Assembly (NCBI GenBank): GCA_013398295.1 | Contig: VZSF01005694.1 | Location: forward strand, 14,637-78,636 | Origin: Chionis minor | Lineage: Eukaryota; Chordata; Aves; Charadriiformes; Chionididae | DNA: 64,000 bases | Direction: 5' to 3' | Shown here: in pieces, positions 49,401 through 62,349 of the stretch | Position numbering within the stretch: position 1 is the stretch's first letter | How the letters are laid out: each line of letters opens with the position of its first letter | Position numbers and translations under genes: made by a program | The notes under the pieces: generated by a model | Told to the model about the DNA's origin: nothing | Seen by the model: only the letters and a program-made list of their open reading frames with translations | The model's database searches: none

Positions 49401-52400
49401 GGATTTCCATTACAGTTGTTTACACTAAAATTTTGAGTAGTTTATAATTCGCCAGCACAAATTCACTGCAGGCTAAACTTTAGCATACAACTTCTAATCC
49501 ACAGAAAACATTTCTTCTAGTAGTTTGCTTTTATTAAGTTACAGGATCCATGACAAAAAATTCTGATATGGGTGCTGTTTGCTGCTTGTTCTTCATCCTT
49601 TTTTGAGTCATGAAATCCTTCTATTAAAAAAAAAAAAAAAAGAAAAGAAAGAAAAGAAAAAGACAAAGAATCTTCCTTCTAAAAATATAACCTCTATTTT
49701 CTGTTTTAGCTGATGTAGTATTAGAATAGCTGGTCCTTCAATATTCTGTAAGAGATTCTAAATCCTTCTAAAAATGGAATTTGAAAGTTGTTATTTTAGG
49801 CAAAATGGAACAATAACTATAAAGATAAAACGAAAAAAAATAAAAACCAAAAAACCAACCCCAAGAACAGAAACAACTGTCCTGAGTGGCAATTAGTTCA
49901 ATTTCTGTTTTAAGTTACTAGAGGAATCTACTCCTCTTGCTGAATCCACTCACGCAGGCAGGTGCAAGAAACAAAGTTCCTCCATTGCCCTGATCTGGCA
50001 TTTCAGGAGGGCTCTGCTGCTCCCATCTAGCCTACATGCTGGTATTTAAATTGTATGGAAACCAGGAGCCACAGAGATGGAGTGAGAGTCTGGACCACCA
50101 CCAGTTTTTCAGACTGGGTTGTGAATGAGTAGTCATGGGAGTGCCTGAACCTGAGAAGATGGATGCACTCCTAGATCCAGTAATATAGATGTTACTTACA
50201 ATGTTGAGGTATTATTGGGTACATGAAAACAACCCACTCAACTGCTGTGAATAATTAGTCTTAAACTGTTAAATTGTTGTGAATAAAATATATGTGCATA
50301 TCTATGCCGTTCACCCTCTTGAAGAAGAAATCACTTGTATGACATTAGGAAGAACTATTTGGTTCACTCTGCATGTCTATTACTAGGATGTCATTTAAAG
50401 CAGATGTTTTTTGCATTGTAATCTGAGAGTAATTAGATTCAGTAATGAATACAGAATAGCGTAACAACTTTCTCTCATAGGCCCCATCAGCTATGGTGTT
50501 TCCTCTCAGCACAGCTGCCGTGATCAAGAACAGAAAGGAATAATTCTTGTGATGCCAAGCATTCTTGTTGCCATGAAGTCTCAAAGTCAATAATACATAG
50601 TCTGAATTGGATTTAAACTCCAAGATTTGATTTATACCAAGTATTTGTTTAAAATACAAAACTTTAAAATCCTGCTGTAGTTCATCACTTCTTGTTGCAA
50701 TGAAGTATGTGTTTATGTTTCTCAGGAGCAGGAGTTCACAGGAGCAATGAAATTTAGAATGGCAACTGGAAATGGCCTCATGGAAAGAAAAATAGTTTTA
50801 GGAAGAAGTAAAAATGATGAGTATGCATACTTTTAGCAGTGTGAGACTGCTAAGCTAACAGTAAAACTTGCTATCACAGCTGTGGTTTATGAAAACATGA
50901 CTGATGCAGGAAGAATAATGTTTAGTTCTGGTCTTTGTTCATTTTACAGAGGTTATGGCATTCATGGCTATCACAACCCAACTTTCCTCTCCTGAACTAT
51001 AGTTTTAAAAAGTGTTATAGAAGACACACAAAGGACACAGAGATTTCTGTAACATGTTGGGAATACTGTAAGTGCTGTTTCATCATTATTTAGGAACAAC
51101 TCAAGCAGGAACAGCTGCATTTAGATAGGAGAGGGTGATCTGCTTACAGGTGCACTAAGAGTACCCGACACAGTTCATAGTGTCAGTCTTTTGGGGGCAA
51201 GACGGTAAATGAGACTGATATTGCAAGTGTCTTGTTTTCAAAAGAATTTAAGCTCAAAATAGTTATTGCTTACCAATGAGTGTGATTTGAGAACATACAC
51301 ATTTTTTAAAAGTCAGAATAAAACTGTAATGTACTAATGATCTTGATGGTCTCAGGAAATGTACAATCTTAAGTTTCCTAGATATGCAGCTTCTGCAGAA
51401 GCCCCTAGCACAGAAGAGGGCCTGACCTGTTTTAATGATTGCAATTCTTTAAGTTGGGGTTGGACCGAAAAAGCTGTACCTAAAATGCACACTTTCTTAA
51501 ATAAGAAGTTGGCAGAAATTTCCTTTTTGTTCTGACATTCTATTTGCATGTTTGACCATATGATTGTACAGCATATAATTTCAGGAAATAAAAATAAAAT
51601 CTTTGTTTATTGTACAAAATTTTATACAGTGATATCAAGTAACATGCTGAAATCAAGATAGAAATGTGCTTACCACATCTGTTTGAATGTCTGTATTATT
51701 TCAACTTCTTTCTGTTTCCAGGTTTTACTTGTGGGTTTTTTTTAACATTAAATATTAATTTCTTCCCTGCTACATTGCTTTCTCCTTCCATCTTAGTTTG
51801 TCTCCTTTTTCTCTGCTGCTTGTTTAAATCCAAGCTGGAGTTGAGCTATAATAGATCTCACACTGAAGTGATTACCTGCACCACTTTGACTAAGTGATAG
51901 TGGCAAGGATTAGCTAGTGCCAATAAGTTTTATTCTTATTTAACTTACATCTGTTTCTCTAGCCAAGCAGTGTGAAGAAGCCTTCATGTAATAGACAATG
52001 AGGTCCAATGAGTTGTTTTAAAACTGAATTCAGCACATTTCAGTGTACCTTGGTCAGTCTGCTGTCAATGCTTGTCATTTAGCATAAATCCCTTTCATAT
52101 GCTTTCTCCTTTTGGTACTTTTTATGATTATTTTTAATTAAAGGCTGCACTTTGAATGATAATTCAAGTTTGCAGAAACTGGTTCTTTTTTTTTTTTTTA
52201 ATTTTAAAAAATTTATTTAAAAAGCAAGACTGCTCTTGTTAATCTATCCTGGATATGCTTTCCAGTTTGTATATATTGTTGTTAGTGCCCACTGATCCAT
52301 GTCAGGTTGTAGAGGACTTCTTGCATAGCAAATCTGAAATGGTACAGTATGTAAACATGTGTATGAGTTCCACCTTGTTGGTGCATGTAATGTAATGACT

Positions 52401-52494
52401 ACTGGGACTGAGGACAATTTTATTCCTGGTTCTCTAGTGGTCTGTTGAAAGACTTAGGAGCAGCTATTTTGCTAGTTCTATCTCCCTTTCTCAA

Positions 52495-52585
52495 GAGCAG
52501 AGCTAATGCTATTTATCTCCTTCCTAAAGCACTTTGAAATCTGCTGGGGAAAAGTACTATATAAATGCCTGATACTAGTAGTAGT
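52495..52585 (+). mobile_element. Possible MIR/L3-type 3' tail
   Basis: CCTAAAGCACTTTGAAATCT followed by AAAAGTACTATATAAATGCC closely resembles the shared 3' segment of old amniote L3/MIR-type elements (AAAGCGCTTTGAGATC ... AAAGGCGCTATATAAATGC). The more upstream body is too decayed to assign. Confidence 0.6.
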
Positions 52586-52696
52586 CATACAAAAGGTACA
52601 AACTAAAACAAAAGTTAAAAAAAATCCAAACTGAAATAGGTCCAGGTTTTACTGTACCTGCCTGACTTGATAGAAAAGTTGAGGCGGCTATCATTT

Positions 52697-52779
52697 GACA
52701 GTGTTAGGCTTATGGTTGGACTTGATGACCTTAAATGTCTCTTCCAACCTAGGTGATTCTACAAATCTATAATTCTATA
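52697..52779 (+). mobile_element. Very short CR1 3' tail
   Basis: An 83-bp piece of the subfamily 3' UTR (ACAGTGTTAGGCTTATGGTT, then CTTGATGACCTTAAA and CTTCCAACCTAGGTGATTCT) with a decayed octamer tail (ACAAATCTATAATTCTATAC). Confidence 0.88.
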
Positions 52780-53781
52780 CAGAGGGACCAGCTTTATAGA
52801 AAACTGAAAGCTTGTCTAAATGAGAAGAAAAAAAAGTACATAAGACATAGTGGCTTGAGCTTAAAGACAAAACCTGAAGACTAGAACAGAATTTGAAGAG
52901 TGGCTTGCAGAGAATGCTCAAGAAACAGTCATCTTAAGAGGCACTAGAGAACATACCAGTGTCTCTATGTATACAGGAGACCTGTTTTAGGAACCAAACC
53001 TTGTAAATACTGTGGGTGAGGAACCGCTTAACAACTGTTAACTAAAAATCGTTCATCAGAAATGGAATCTCACCAACATATCTGTTGTGGTTTGGCAAGG
53101 CTGGCCACTAAAATGAATGACAGATGCTCTCCACAATATGAGTTTCTACACTTAGCGTTCTTTGTAGGCTAAGTGTATGTTAACAAGTGTAGTAGGAGTG
53201 GATCCGGGGAGAGATGAGGATACAATGCCCCCACTATGTGTGTTTAGGTATTTAGGAGGATGCTTCACATTAACTCTAATCTGGTTCTGTGGACTGAATG
53301 CCCAATAGCAACTGGAGAACAGAAAATCTTCAGAAATATATATAATTTGGTTCAGGACACCTGAAAGGAATTCAGACACTATGAGACCCTTTCACTTCAC
53401 TTTGTGATGAATTGAAGCTCAGTAAATGGGAGGTATGGGGAAATGTCCTTCAAAAGAGCACCCAAGATCTAAAGTAAAATGTTTGCAAAGGTGCAATGAT
53501 ATAAAGTTTATAGTTAACTGAAAGAATGTATGTATGTATATTACATGTTGTACTTTTAGAATATAATATATGCTGAAGAAGTTGATGAAAATCAAGCATA
53601 AACTACAGATTTGACATGTCTTTGTTAACTGCCTTTCCCCACCCTTCCAAAGTGTAAAATTTAACAGCTTTTCTGAAACCAGACATTTCTTGAAATGTTA
53701 GCTTTTGTTTACCAGAATTTCAGCCTGTGACCTGATCATGAAGGTCATTGCAGCTTTGTTTAGCACACAAGCTTTTATCCT
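52780..53781. other. Unique DNA, no gene recognised
   Basis: Only short open frames. A GTAT-rich patch near 53525-53545 is the sole structure noticed. Confidence 0.6.
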
Positions 53782-53906
53782 AGGGTTGGATGGGACTTTG
53801 AGCAACCTGATCTAGTGAAAGATGTCCCTGCCCATGGCAGGGGGGGTTGGAACTAGTTGATCTTTAAAGGTCCTTTTGAATCAAAATCATTCTATGATTC
53901 TGTGAT
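53782..53906 (+). mobile_element. Short CR1 3' end, classic type
   Basis: A 125-bp fragment: GGTTGGATGGGACTTTGAGC, CAACCTGATCTAGTG, GTCCCTGCCCATGGCAGGGG, then CATTCTATGATTCTGTGAT. It shares its wording with the 31-kb CR1 3' UTR, not with the 4.7-kb subfamily. Confidence 0.92.
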
Positions 53907-54271
53907 AAAAAGGGAACTTGGAATGGAGAAAGAAAACTTCTGTCTGTATTTGAGTTTAACTGCACTGTGTAGAATGGGCTACTTATTTGTATAATTCTGT
54001 CTCTGGAGTTAGTAGGTAGGAAATTGTGGAGGGTACATGGCAATAGCTCAACTGGGGAATGCGTTATCTTTTGCCATTCTCCTATGTTGTGTAGACTGAA
54101 ACTGCTTAGTAATGCTCCTGGTCTTTTCCACTGCTTTGATTAAATGGTTTTCTGCAATAGGAAACATTCTATTAACTTAAATAATCTTCAGCGTAATGAA
54201 ATGGAATATAGCAAATGAGAACATGCATGGAGTGCCCAAGATGGATAAAAATAGGGAGCACTTTGCACATG
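53907..54271. other. Unique DNA between CR1 tail and LTR
   Basis: No feature recognised. Confidence 0.6.
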
Positions 54272-54811
54272 TGTGGTGAGTTGACCTCAGCTGGCAGGTA
54301 AGCCCCCAACCAGTCTCTTGCTAGCTCCACTCCAGTGGGATGGGGAAGAGAATCAGAAGGGCAAAAGCAAGAAAACTCATGGGTTGAGTTAAAGACAGTT
54401 TAATAAGTGAAGGGAGGAGAAAAAAAAAAGGAAAAAAAACCACGTGGTGCGAACATGATCACTTAGCACAAGCTGACTGATGCCCAGTCAGTCTCCAAGC
54501 AATGGCTACTTTAGAAAAATTGTCCCCCAATTTTATTGCAGAGTATGATGTTATATGGTGTGGTATATCTCTCTGGCCAGTTTGGGTCAGCCGTCTTGCC
54601 TGTATCCACCTCCAATCTCTTGCCTATCCTCAGTCTACTCGTCATGGGACCACTGTGAGAAACACAGAAAGCCTTGTCACTGTGCAAACAATGCTCAGCA
54701 ATGGCTAAAACATCACTGTGTTATCAACATTGTTTTGGCCACAGATCTAAAACACAGCATCATATTGCTGTTATGAAGAAAATTAACTCCATCCCAGCAA
54801 GACCCAGTACA
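54272..54811 (-). mobile_element. Second avian ERVL-like solo LTR, minus strand
   Basis: It runs from TGTGGTGAGTTGACCTCAGC to ACCCAGTACA, with TG...CA ends. Read on the minus strand it begins TGTACTGGGTCTTGCTGGGA and continues with the familiar order of a widespread avian LTR: GATGGAGTTAATTTTCTTCA, then ACCAAACTGGCC-type sequence near 54580, then TTAAACTGTCTTTAACTCAA near 54390 before a GTTTTC...GGGTTTA-like end. The TATA region reads AATAAAATTGGG here and has decayed. The flanks ACATG and GTATG agree at 3 of 5 bases, so the target duplication is unclear. No internal viral genes lie beside it. Confidence 0.8.
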
Positions 54812-54816
54812 GTATG

Positions 54817-55200
54817 AGAAGAGTTTCAAGAGATGAGGACTCTTCAGTTTGGAAAACAGCTAAAGAGGAGTATGATGGAGTAGCATAGAGAAATGTAACA
54901 GGGAACAATTATCCTCCTTTTCTTACAACAACAGCCTAGTGGAGCATCAGATGAAACGGTCAGGCTGCAGGTATAAATCAGAGAAAAGGAAGTGCTCTTT
55001 CACACAGCATGCAGGAAAAGTCTGGAACTCATCCCCAGAGGCTCCTGTGGAGGCTCTCTCTATAAATGGGTTTGAAAAACTCTTAGACAAATTCATGGCA
55101 GAAGAATCAATCAAGGGCTATCAAATAGGATGCAGATGCAGCTTTTAAATAAAAACACCCCTCTATATGGCAGACTGCTGGAAACTAGAAAAGAGGTGAG
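54817..55200 (+). mobile_element. Ancient amniote CR1/L3-type LINE 3' fragment
   Basis: The sequence has the order of a very old LINE tail found across reptiles and birds: CTTCAGTTTGGAAAACAGCT, AAGAGGAGTATGATGGAG, TAGTGGAGCATCAGATGAAA, a GGAACTCATCCCCAGAGG block and TGGCAGACTGCTGGAAACTA near 55169. A frame from 54939 to 55148 keeps FTQHAGKVWNSSPEAPVEAL and GFEKLLDKFMAEESIKGYQI, which match the C-terminal pattern of these proteins. It abuts the LTR, which may have inserted at its edge. Confidence 0.8.
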
Positions 55201-57389
55201 AGAAAGTAGCAATCTATGTTTTTGCTATTCTTAAGCTCTACTGCCATGCATTTAGTACAGACCCCTTTCATAAATAGGATGCAGCCTACGCGGACTCTCA
55301 GATGTGTTATGTTTGCTTTTCTGCTCTTATGTTTTTGTTCTTATTATATGGCTGCACTTCATCTCAGTTTATACTTTTCCAGTAACAAACATTGAGTAGA
55401 GGAGGCCACAAAAGATAAAAACCAGGATTTCCTGACAATGATGAATAATTTAAAATGTTTCCCATCTACTCCACTGATTTGTGTTAGGTGTTCAAAACTA
55501 ATTTTTTCCCCAGCAGGTGATTTCCAGTTGGAAACATCCCTGTTGACCTCAGTCTTCAGTTCTTGTTTAAACCATTTTTACGTCTTTTTTTCCCTCTAAG
55601 TTCACAAGTCTAATTTCTTCTCCAGAGGGTGTTCACAGTGTCTCAAAGCCTTTGTTCCTTATCTGAAGGCTGTGGTGTTGCTTGACAACATTCACACTTC
55701 CCGTTTGGCAAGTCACCCTGTCTGGGCAAAGAAGAGGTGATTCTGTTTAGAGATGCACTGAAATAGCTGATTCTAATTAGAGGAGGTTAGAAAAACACCT
55801 GATTTCAGTCTGCAGCTTTCATTTCAGATAGTTTATCCAATATCTAAATTGGGAGCAGCAGGTATCTGATCTGAAAACAAATTGTTTTTCCTTAAATCTC
55901 AACCTTAGTGCTTTGGTATTTTTTTTTTTTCCCTGATGCTTCAGTGTGAGTTAGTGGGAGCAGCCACATCAAATTCTGTTTTGGAATTGTAAAACTCACA
56001 ACACTGTGCTACTGTCTGGGGCTGGTGTACAGGCTTCAGTGAGGGCTTTTAGACAAACATTTCTAAAATAAGCAATGCATTCAGTGAATACCTGTTCCAT
56101 GGAAGCTTGTTTTCATTACTACGTTGAAAACATAGAGTAACAGACTGAAATGGGGCTCATCTTAAAAAGACTTTGACCATAACGATGTAGGATTACACAT
56201 GAGGTACTTTATACATGTCTTCCACTAACTTTCTTATTTTCCGCTTGATACAAGTTTAATAATATCATATTGAATTAATTTAAAGGTCTACTGGCAATCC
56301 ATTATTTTTAACCATGAAAGAGTTGAATCTGAATTTAAGATCGAGTTGAAATATCTAACAACATGTATAAGTCAGAATGTGTATTTTTGAATTTGTGCAT
56401 TCAAGTAGCAGTGGTATTTAGGCTCAAGGATTTACACTAATAATAAATGCAATGTTAAAACATTTTAGAAATATTTTGTTTTGAAGGAACCTATGTAGGC
56501 CCAAACCTTTATCCCCAAACTGTTTCAATGACCCTCTACTCCATATATTCCTTCATATGTAAATACAAGTTTAAGAATAATGTAGGTTATAACTTTCAAT
56601 TGCTCCTTTCAGATCTCTTTCTTCACTTTAAATTGGGAATACAGTCAGAATACATAGCTCCTCTAGAGGCTGAAGTGACTTTTTAAAATAAGGCCACTGG
56701 AGACAGAATAGCCAAAACAAGCAGAGAGGTGTGGCAAAAGTTATAACCTGCCTTGATCGTTATAGCATTATCTTTAACAGATCTAAAACAACTGACACAA
56801 ACTGCACATCTGGGTCCCAGTGCTTTGTTCTGCTGGGAAACAACAATTTTTGGGCTAGCCCTGATAAAGGACATGTTGAATATTGGGTCATGTTTTGACC
56901 AAGACATTGACTGACATATTACTGTCATGTTAGATAATGTGTTTCTAGAGTAAAGAACAAGCTGTCTAAGTACATGGCACCCTGCTCTCTGTGCATTGCG
57001 TGGTACCTGGGGAAACTGAGGGTCCAGAACAGTGAGCATCCCTCTTAAGATTTAAAAGGGATCCCTTAAGACATCCCTCTTAAGTTTCTGCAAGAAACTG
57101 TGAAAACAAGGAAATACGGAAAACTGTGCAGTAGACTTTAGGAAAAGGGTCATCTTTAATTTTTACATACTGTGCATCACAGAACTGAAGGTAAGAAGAC
57201 AGAGAAAGGGGAAAAAGGTAGTGCAATTGTGTGAAGTAGATGTTGGGGCTCACAGTCAAGTCAAGTGTGCAAATCTTTGTTTCTCATCCTTTTTCCTGAT
57301 CATGTGAACAGTAACTGGATAAAATACCACAATCTGGTTTGGGAAATGGAACCTGAACCCTGACCTTTCTCATCTCTGTCAGGGTGCTG

Positions 57390-57720
57390 AAGGGACAAGA
57401 CCTCCCTGAGAATCTGGAGTGGTGAAGGCTTCCCATGGGTTTTGTCGGGGCAGGGCCTGGCTTCCAGGACCTGTCCCATCATTCCAGCCAGGAGCGGGTC
57501 ATCTGGGGGGCACTGTGGACAGCCCCAGGCCCAGGATTTGTACACCTCCCTGGGGATGGACAGGGCTGTGGGAAGCTGGAGAGTGGCCCTGCTGTAGCAT
57601 CACTGGAGCAGGGGTTTATGCCCCAGGGGGCTGAAACAGGGTCCTGAGCCATTGGCAGGGTTGGGGCAGCTGTGGAGGGGTTGGGCAGGGACAGCAAGGC
57701 CCATGTATGCTTTGGTGTCC
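57390..57720. other. GC-rich, G-tract-rich island of unknown nature
   Basis: About 330 bp with a GC content far above the AT-rich flanks and few CpGs, so not a typical CpG-island promoter. Five G-tracts of three or more lie within 57658-57690 (loops TT, about 10 bases, TT, CA), a relaxed G-quadruplex pattern. Overlapping frames of 70-86 codons on both strands reflect low stop density. It could be a decayed repeat or minisatellite-like insertion. Confidence 0.5.
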
Positions 57721-59009
57721 AGGACATCATGGGTAGCAAGTAGAATGGAGCTCAAGTTTGTAATGTGGTGGGTTGGCACAGGATTAACTACACTGCAGAT
57801 AACTTATGGTTTTTCATTACGTACTATGACATTTTGTGTCTGTGACAAATTTTTGAACTTGTGCTTTTCTGGTAAGTGACTGCTAAAGAGTTTCTTGTGA
57901 CATTTTAGAATAAATGTCCAATGATTACTAATTCATTTGGCACTCCTCTGTAATAATGTAAATCATGATGTTCTTCTGTGGCATTAGTGGATGTAATCCC
58001 TTTCAAAAATCCCACAAAATCCTCTATCTTTGTCTCAGTATAGTCAAGCATATCTGCTTTAGTATGTCTAGATTTGGCAGTGCTCCAGTTTCTTTGATGT
58101 ATTTAGTAGAAAGAGACTTGATAAGTAGGTATCACTGTTTAGGGATGAGCAAAACCAGTTTAATATAGATATTTTAATTTGATTGAGATTTGAGAGTTTG
58201 GGTTTTTTTCTAATGTCTCTTCCTTCTTTTGCTTACCCTTAAATTTAATTAGATTGAAGTTTATTAGGCTTAGAAATAAAATCTTCATACCTAATTTAAA
58301 AAGAGAGCATGGCAACACTTTGCTGTTTCTGTGGGGAAAAAAACAAAGAAACAACCCCTATCCCCCAAAAAAACGCAAACCAGAAAAAACCCAAACTCCA
58401 AGGCTTTTTACTCTTTTCTCCTAGTAATGGAAAAAAGCAAATTTTGCATTTAAAAGTTGTTTTTGCCAACTGTGAGATTCCTATTCAATAACACAGAACA
58501 CTGACTATTTCCAAAGGTGTTTTAAAAGAGACTTGTAAGTGCTTTATAATACTTGAAATAGTGGTATTTCACCATTTTTAACTTCTCTCATGAAATGCCT
58601 CATGTGGAGAAACCCGTCTTGTATTACACAAAGTAATATCTCTTCATACTCAGGTGTTTAGTTATTAGGTTTACAAAATTCAACTGTAAGCACTTGACCT
58701 GTGTTGCTGCTGTTCATATAACATCATGAACAGGCTGATGGATCACAAAAAAATGAAGACAAAGATAGGTAACAGAAATAGAACTCCATTTTGCTGTTCC
58801 TTTCTCTGCTGAGGTTAATGAGAAAGCAGCTGTTCCCACTTAAGCATATCATGCTGATAGACACCGTATCATGGCACAGCACTAAATATGTTCAAGCTTT
58901 TCTGAAAAGGGTGCATTTAATAAACAATATGTCTTAGTGAGTTAGAGGGGAGAGAACCTTGAAACAGACCACCTTTCTGAAGGCAGCATTAACTGTCCTT
59001 GTGTCATTA

Positions 59010-59160
59010 CAGTCAGATGTTTGTTGTGGGTATCTTGAACACCTCAAATGATGGAGAGCTCCCAACCTGCTACTTTGGTACTTCATTGTGAATAGGGTTA
59101 TCCAGCTTGAATCACACTCCTATTATTCAAAACTTTTTCCTGTATTTTAGTGCAGTTACA
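59010..59160 (-). mobile_element. Possible ancient CR1 relic, minus strand
   Basis: ACACCTCAAATGATGGAGAG near 59040 followed by CTTTGGTACTTCATTGTGAA and TTTTTCCTGTATTTTAGTGC follows the antisense CR1 order (the 'CTCCAATGATGGAGATTCC ... CCCTTGGTAATCTGTTCC ... TTTTTCCTAAT' series). Strongly diverged. Confidence 0.4.
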
Positions 59161-60429
59161 TAGACACCCTCCTTCTGTTTCTGCGTTTTCTTTTTATTTT
59201 TTAATAATGCAACTTTTTGTCTTACAATTCCTATTGAAATACAGATGGAATTGCAGGGCCCATACGTATATCCTGATTTATCTCCTTCTTGCATCTTTTT
59301 GAAATTCATTCCTTTTTTTCTTCTTCCTTCCATCAGTCATGGTTAGGGACTTAGAATTTGTTAAAATAAATTTTGAAACCATATCATCTCTCAAAATACT
59401 AGTTATCAGGTCCCCCCCAGTCATAGCTTGGAGGATATCATGCAGACTGTGTCTTACAGAAATGGTAGAAAAATATTGTTTTTCAGAGAAATGTTGCTTC
59501 AGCATAAGAAATACGATTTTTTGCATATATACAGGAGTTCTGGCAGTTGAATCCTAAATCTGGAAATTTCTATAGAGAAGAGGTAGTTAATCATCCTCAC
59601 TTTACAATTGTCTCTACCTTAAATTCCTGGTCTCATTTTACCCCATACCAAATTCTCTGCTTCTTTAAAGAGAATCTCTTTGTATGTTAAGACTCATTTT
59701 GAAGGCTATTTTTTCATTGTTTGTGTGTTGTTAAAAATCAGCATCTGAAATGGCTTTGCAGCCTAAGGCAGCAGAGAGGCAGCAGGAAATAGAGATGCAG
59801 GAGTTCAGCTTTGTTTTTCTCCCGTATGTCTGTTGGCAGTCCCTCCATATGTTGGGATTCAGTCTCCCCCAGATCAGTGCCTGAAGCCTTCACAGTGTGT
59901 TGCTGCAGTAGAGCAGCAGGAATTCAAGGGTTTATCTTTATTAGATTTGATTACTCACTGTTTCTGAGGCAGCGCAGCTTGTGCTGATAATGAAAGACCT
60001 CCTCTTTACCCCCCTCCCAATTAGTAGGTCTTGCCTGTCTTGTATTCCTTACAAAAAAGGTTTATGTCAATATTGCCAAGATGAGAAAAGGAAAATGAAT
60101 TGACTTTCCACAGCTTGAGTCTGATCCTGTGAAAAATTCTGTGGGAGCAGGGCTGGACTCCAGCAGTTCTGTCTATTCTCTAAGACTACCCTAGAACACA
60201 ATTAATACTTTAGATGATGAGGATGATGGTTATGACACTGACTTAAACATTTTTTTTCATATTACTCCAGAATGTGTTCAGTGTGTTATGACTCACTGCA
60301 AACAACAGTAAAAAAACCCCACCAATCCCCCAAACACCTTCCCATCAAAAGGAATAAAAAATCCACTAAACTTTCCTCACCTTCTTGGTTTATGAGAGTT
60401 GACATTGTGAAGAAGCAAATGACAGTGCA

Positions 60430-60502
60430 AAGTAATTAATCTTTAGAGGTTCCCTATTTACAAAATGAGATAGTAATACTTCTACTTACCTTTCCTCTGT
60501 CT
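60430..60502 (+). mobile_element. Possible MIR 3' part, plus strand
   Basis: GAGGTTCCCTATTTACAAAA then ATGAGATAGTAATACTTCTACTTACC-like sequence mirrors the MIR segment 'CAGTTTCCTCATCTGTAAAATGGGGATAATAATACCTACC'. The length is short and other MIR parts are missing. Confidence 0.5.
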
Positions 60503-62349
60503 TACCCAGATGAAATCCAGACATTTCAAGTGGTGCCTCTTTAAGGGAATGTGTATGTGTAACACCCAACTGAAGACAAAATGACAAAAAGATGAGAAAA
60601 CTTTTAATGCCAGTTTAAATTTGGTACCTGCTCTATATCAAACATATTTAAGGATATGAATAGTAAGAAAATGGATACCTAAGTGATCTTTAATAGTTAA
60701 AAAGTGCAGACAGAGAGCAGACCGACTATATATAAAAGGAGGTTCAGTACTATGTAATATGATTTATAGGTTGAAAGAGCAACACAGTCAATATATTGCT
60801 TAATAAGGATTCAATTAACTGATTAGAGAGTAATTCTGATGTACTGTTCACTTTGCACAAGCTGTGGTGAATGATATTTTGAATCGTCTGCAAATGATAT
60901 ATTATAACAGATGCCGGCAAACAAATTTTTAGGCATCAAGTGAAAAGATTGCAAAACACTTTTGCTATAACAGAATGCAATTTTGCAATCTACTGTCAGT
61001 GACACCATTAAGCACATAATACTTTAAAAACACACATTTGGCAGACAAACTGTTAAGGTTTGTTAACCTTTACATTGATATGGGGTACTTCATTTTCAAG
61101 GGGAAAATGGACTTATTTACTACCTATTCTTTTCTTTTGCTCCTTCTCTTCCCTGTTATGAGTCACATACTCCTGGTACTGGAAGAAAAAATTGGTGTGA
61201 TAAGAATCAATCAAAGTACAGCAGGATGTGGCCAGCATTTACAGTTCTTGGTCTTTTTCTCCATTAGTTCTCCAAGGTCTTCAGCTGTCTTCCTGCCTAC
61301 AGTTTGCGCAGCTGTGAGAATATAATCTAAATTTGTAATCCCAGTTTTGTATTTAGTACAACAATGAAGCTGAAATAAAGAGCCAAATCTGATAATTGCA
61401 TTAAACCCAAACAAAATGGGCGTCACATGGGAGCTCCTATGGGTTTTGTGAGAGATTGGGTTTTTACTACTGGAAAGCTGGTCCTTTTATGGAGCAATGT
61501 CTTAGAAGAAGCTTGCATAGAGCAGTACCCATCAGCAAAGACAAATGTCAGGGCTCTTCACTTGACTGTTATATGTCTAGAGTCTCATGGGCAGTGGAAT
61601 GAAATTAGAGCTAGTTCCTTTGTAGATTTCAAAAATCTTTCTGTAAGCTTTCTGATGCGGCAGGCACCTGGTTTTTGAAAATGATTGGTTGTGCCAACTT
61701 ACTTGAAGATATCTCCAGCCAGAACAGAAATCAGACCAACATGTATTTCAGTTGTTGTGAGAGGCATCATTAAAAAGACAATTAGAACAATGGATGCTCA
61801 AATTCTTCCAGAGCACAGTGAGGTTTTAAAGCAGCAATATGGTGAATGTCAAAACAAACAAACAAGCAGAAAACTCTTTCCAGATTGTGATTAATAAATA
61901 TAATATTGTTGCTTTAAAAACTTAAGGACTTTTAGAAAGAAATACTTACGGACTTTTAAAAAGAGTATCTTTCTATAATGGTTTTATGGGCTTTTTTTGA
62001 CAGTAAGTACAGTTTTGAGTCTGAATTTCTCTTTTCAGGTGCTCATGCCTAGCTGTTGAATGTTTGAGTAAAAGCATGTTTTCAAAAGCCTTTCACTGTA
62101 CCTTAATGCTGTAGAACGCATCCAAAAATAATGCACTTACATGTCTCCAAACAAGCTTGTTCTGCTAATAAAATTAGCTGAAATAAGATTAGTGTTTTTC
62201 TCATTGTGAATTATTACTGCATCCCTTATTTTTTTCCAGAAAAATCTATTTAATGTAGCAAACATTTTCAAAGACTTATACGTGTCTCACCTATAATGGT
62301 GGAAGATCAAATGACCTTGCTGTTCACTGCCTTCCAACAAGAAAGCATC

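Larger units (their letters stand above)
41926..52494. other. About 10.5 kb of unique AT-rich DNA, no gene recognised
   Basis: The longest repeat-free stretch in the window. It contains a GT/T-rich low-complexity patch (42371-42480), A-runs at 43481-43497 and 49626-49641, and short GT tracts near 44040. Open frames are at most 116 codons (43264-43614 minus, which crosses an A-run) and none is recognisable. Nothing suggests exons by eye. Confidence 0.5.
55201..62349. other. About 7.1 kb mostly unique DNA, no gene recognised
   Basis: It contains a GC-rich island (57390-57720), an ancient CR1-like relic near 59010-59160 and a MIR-like patch near 60430-60502, each described separately. The largest frame is 56683-57039 minus (118 codons), unrecognised. 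The 59900-60010 stretch is rich in ATTA and TTATC cores and might be a regulatory element, but I cannot test this. Confidence 0.5.

Noticed and set aside
57435..57739. Overlapping 70-86 codon frames on both strands in the GC-rich island
   Set aside because: Low stop density from high GC explains them; no domain recognised.
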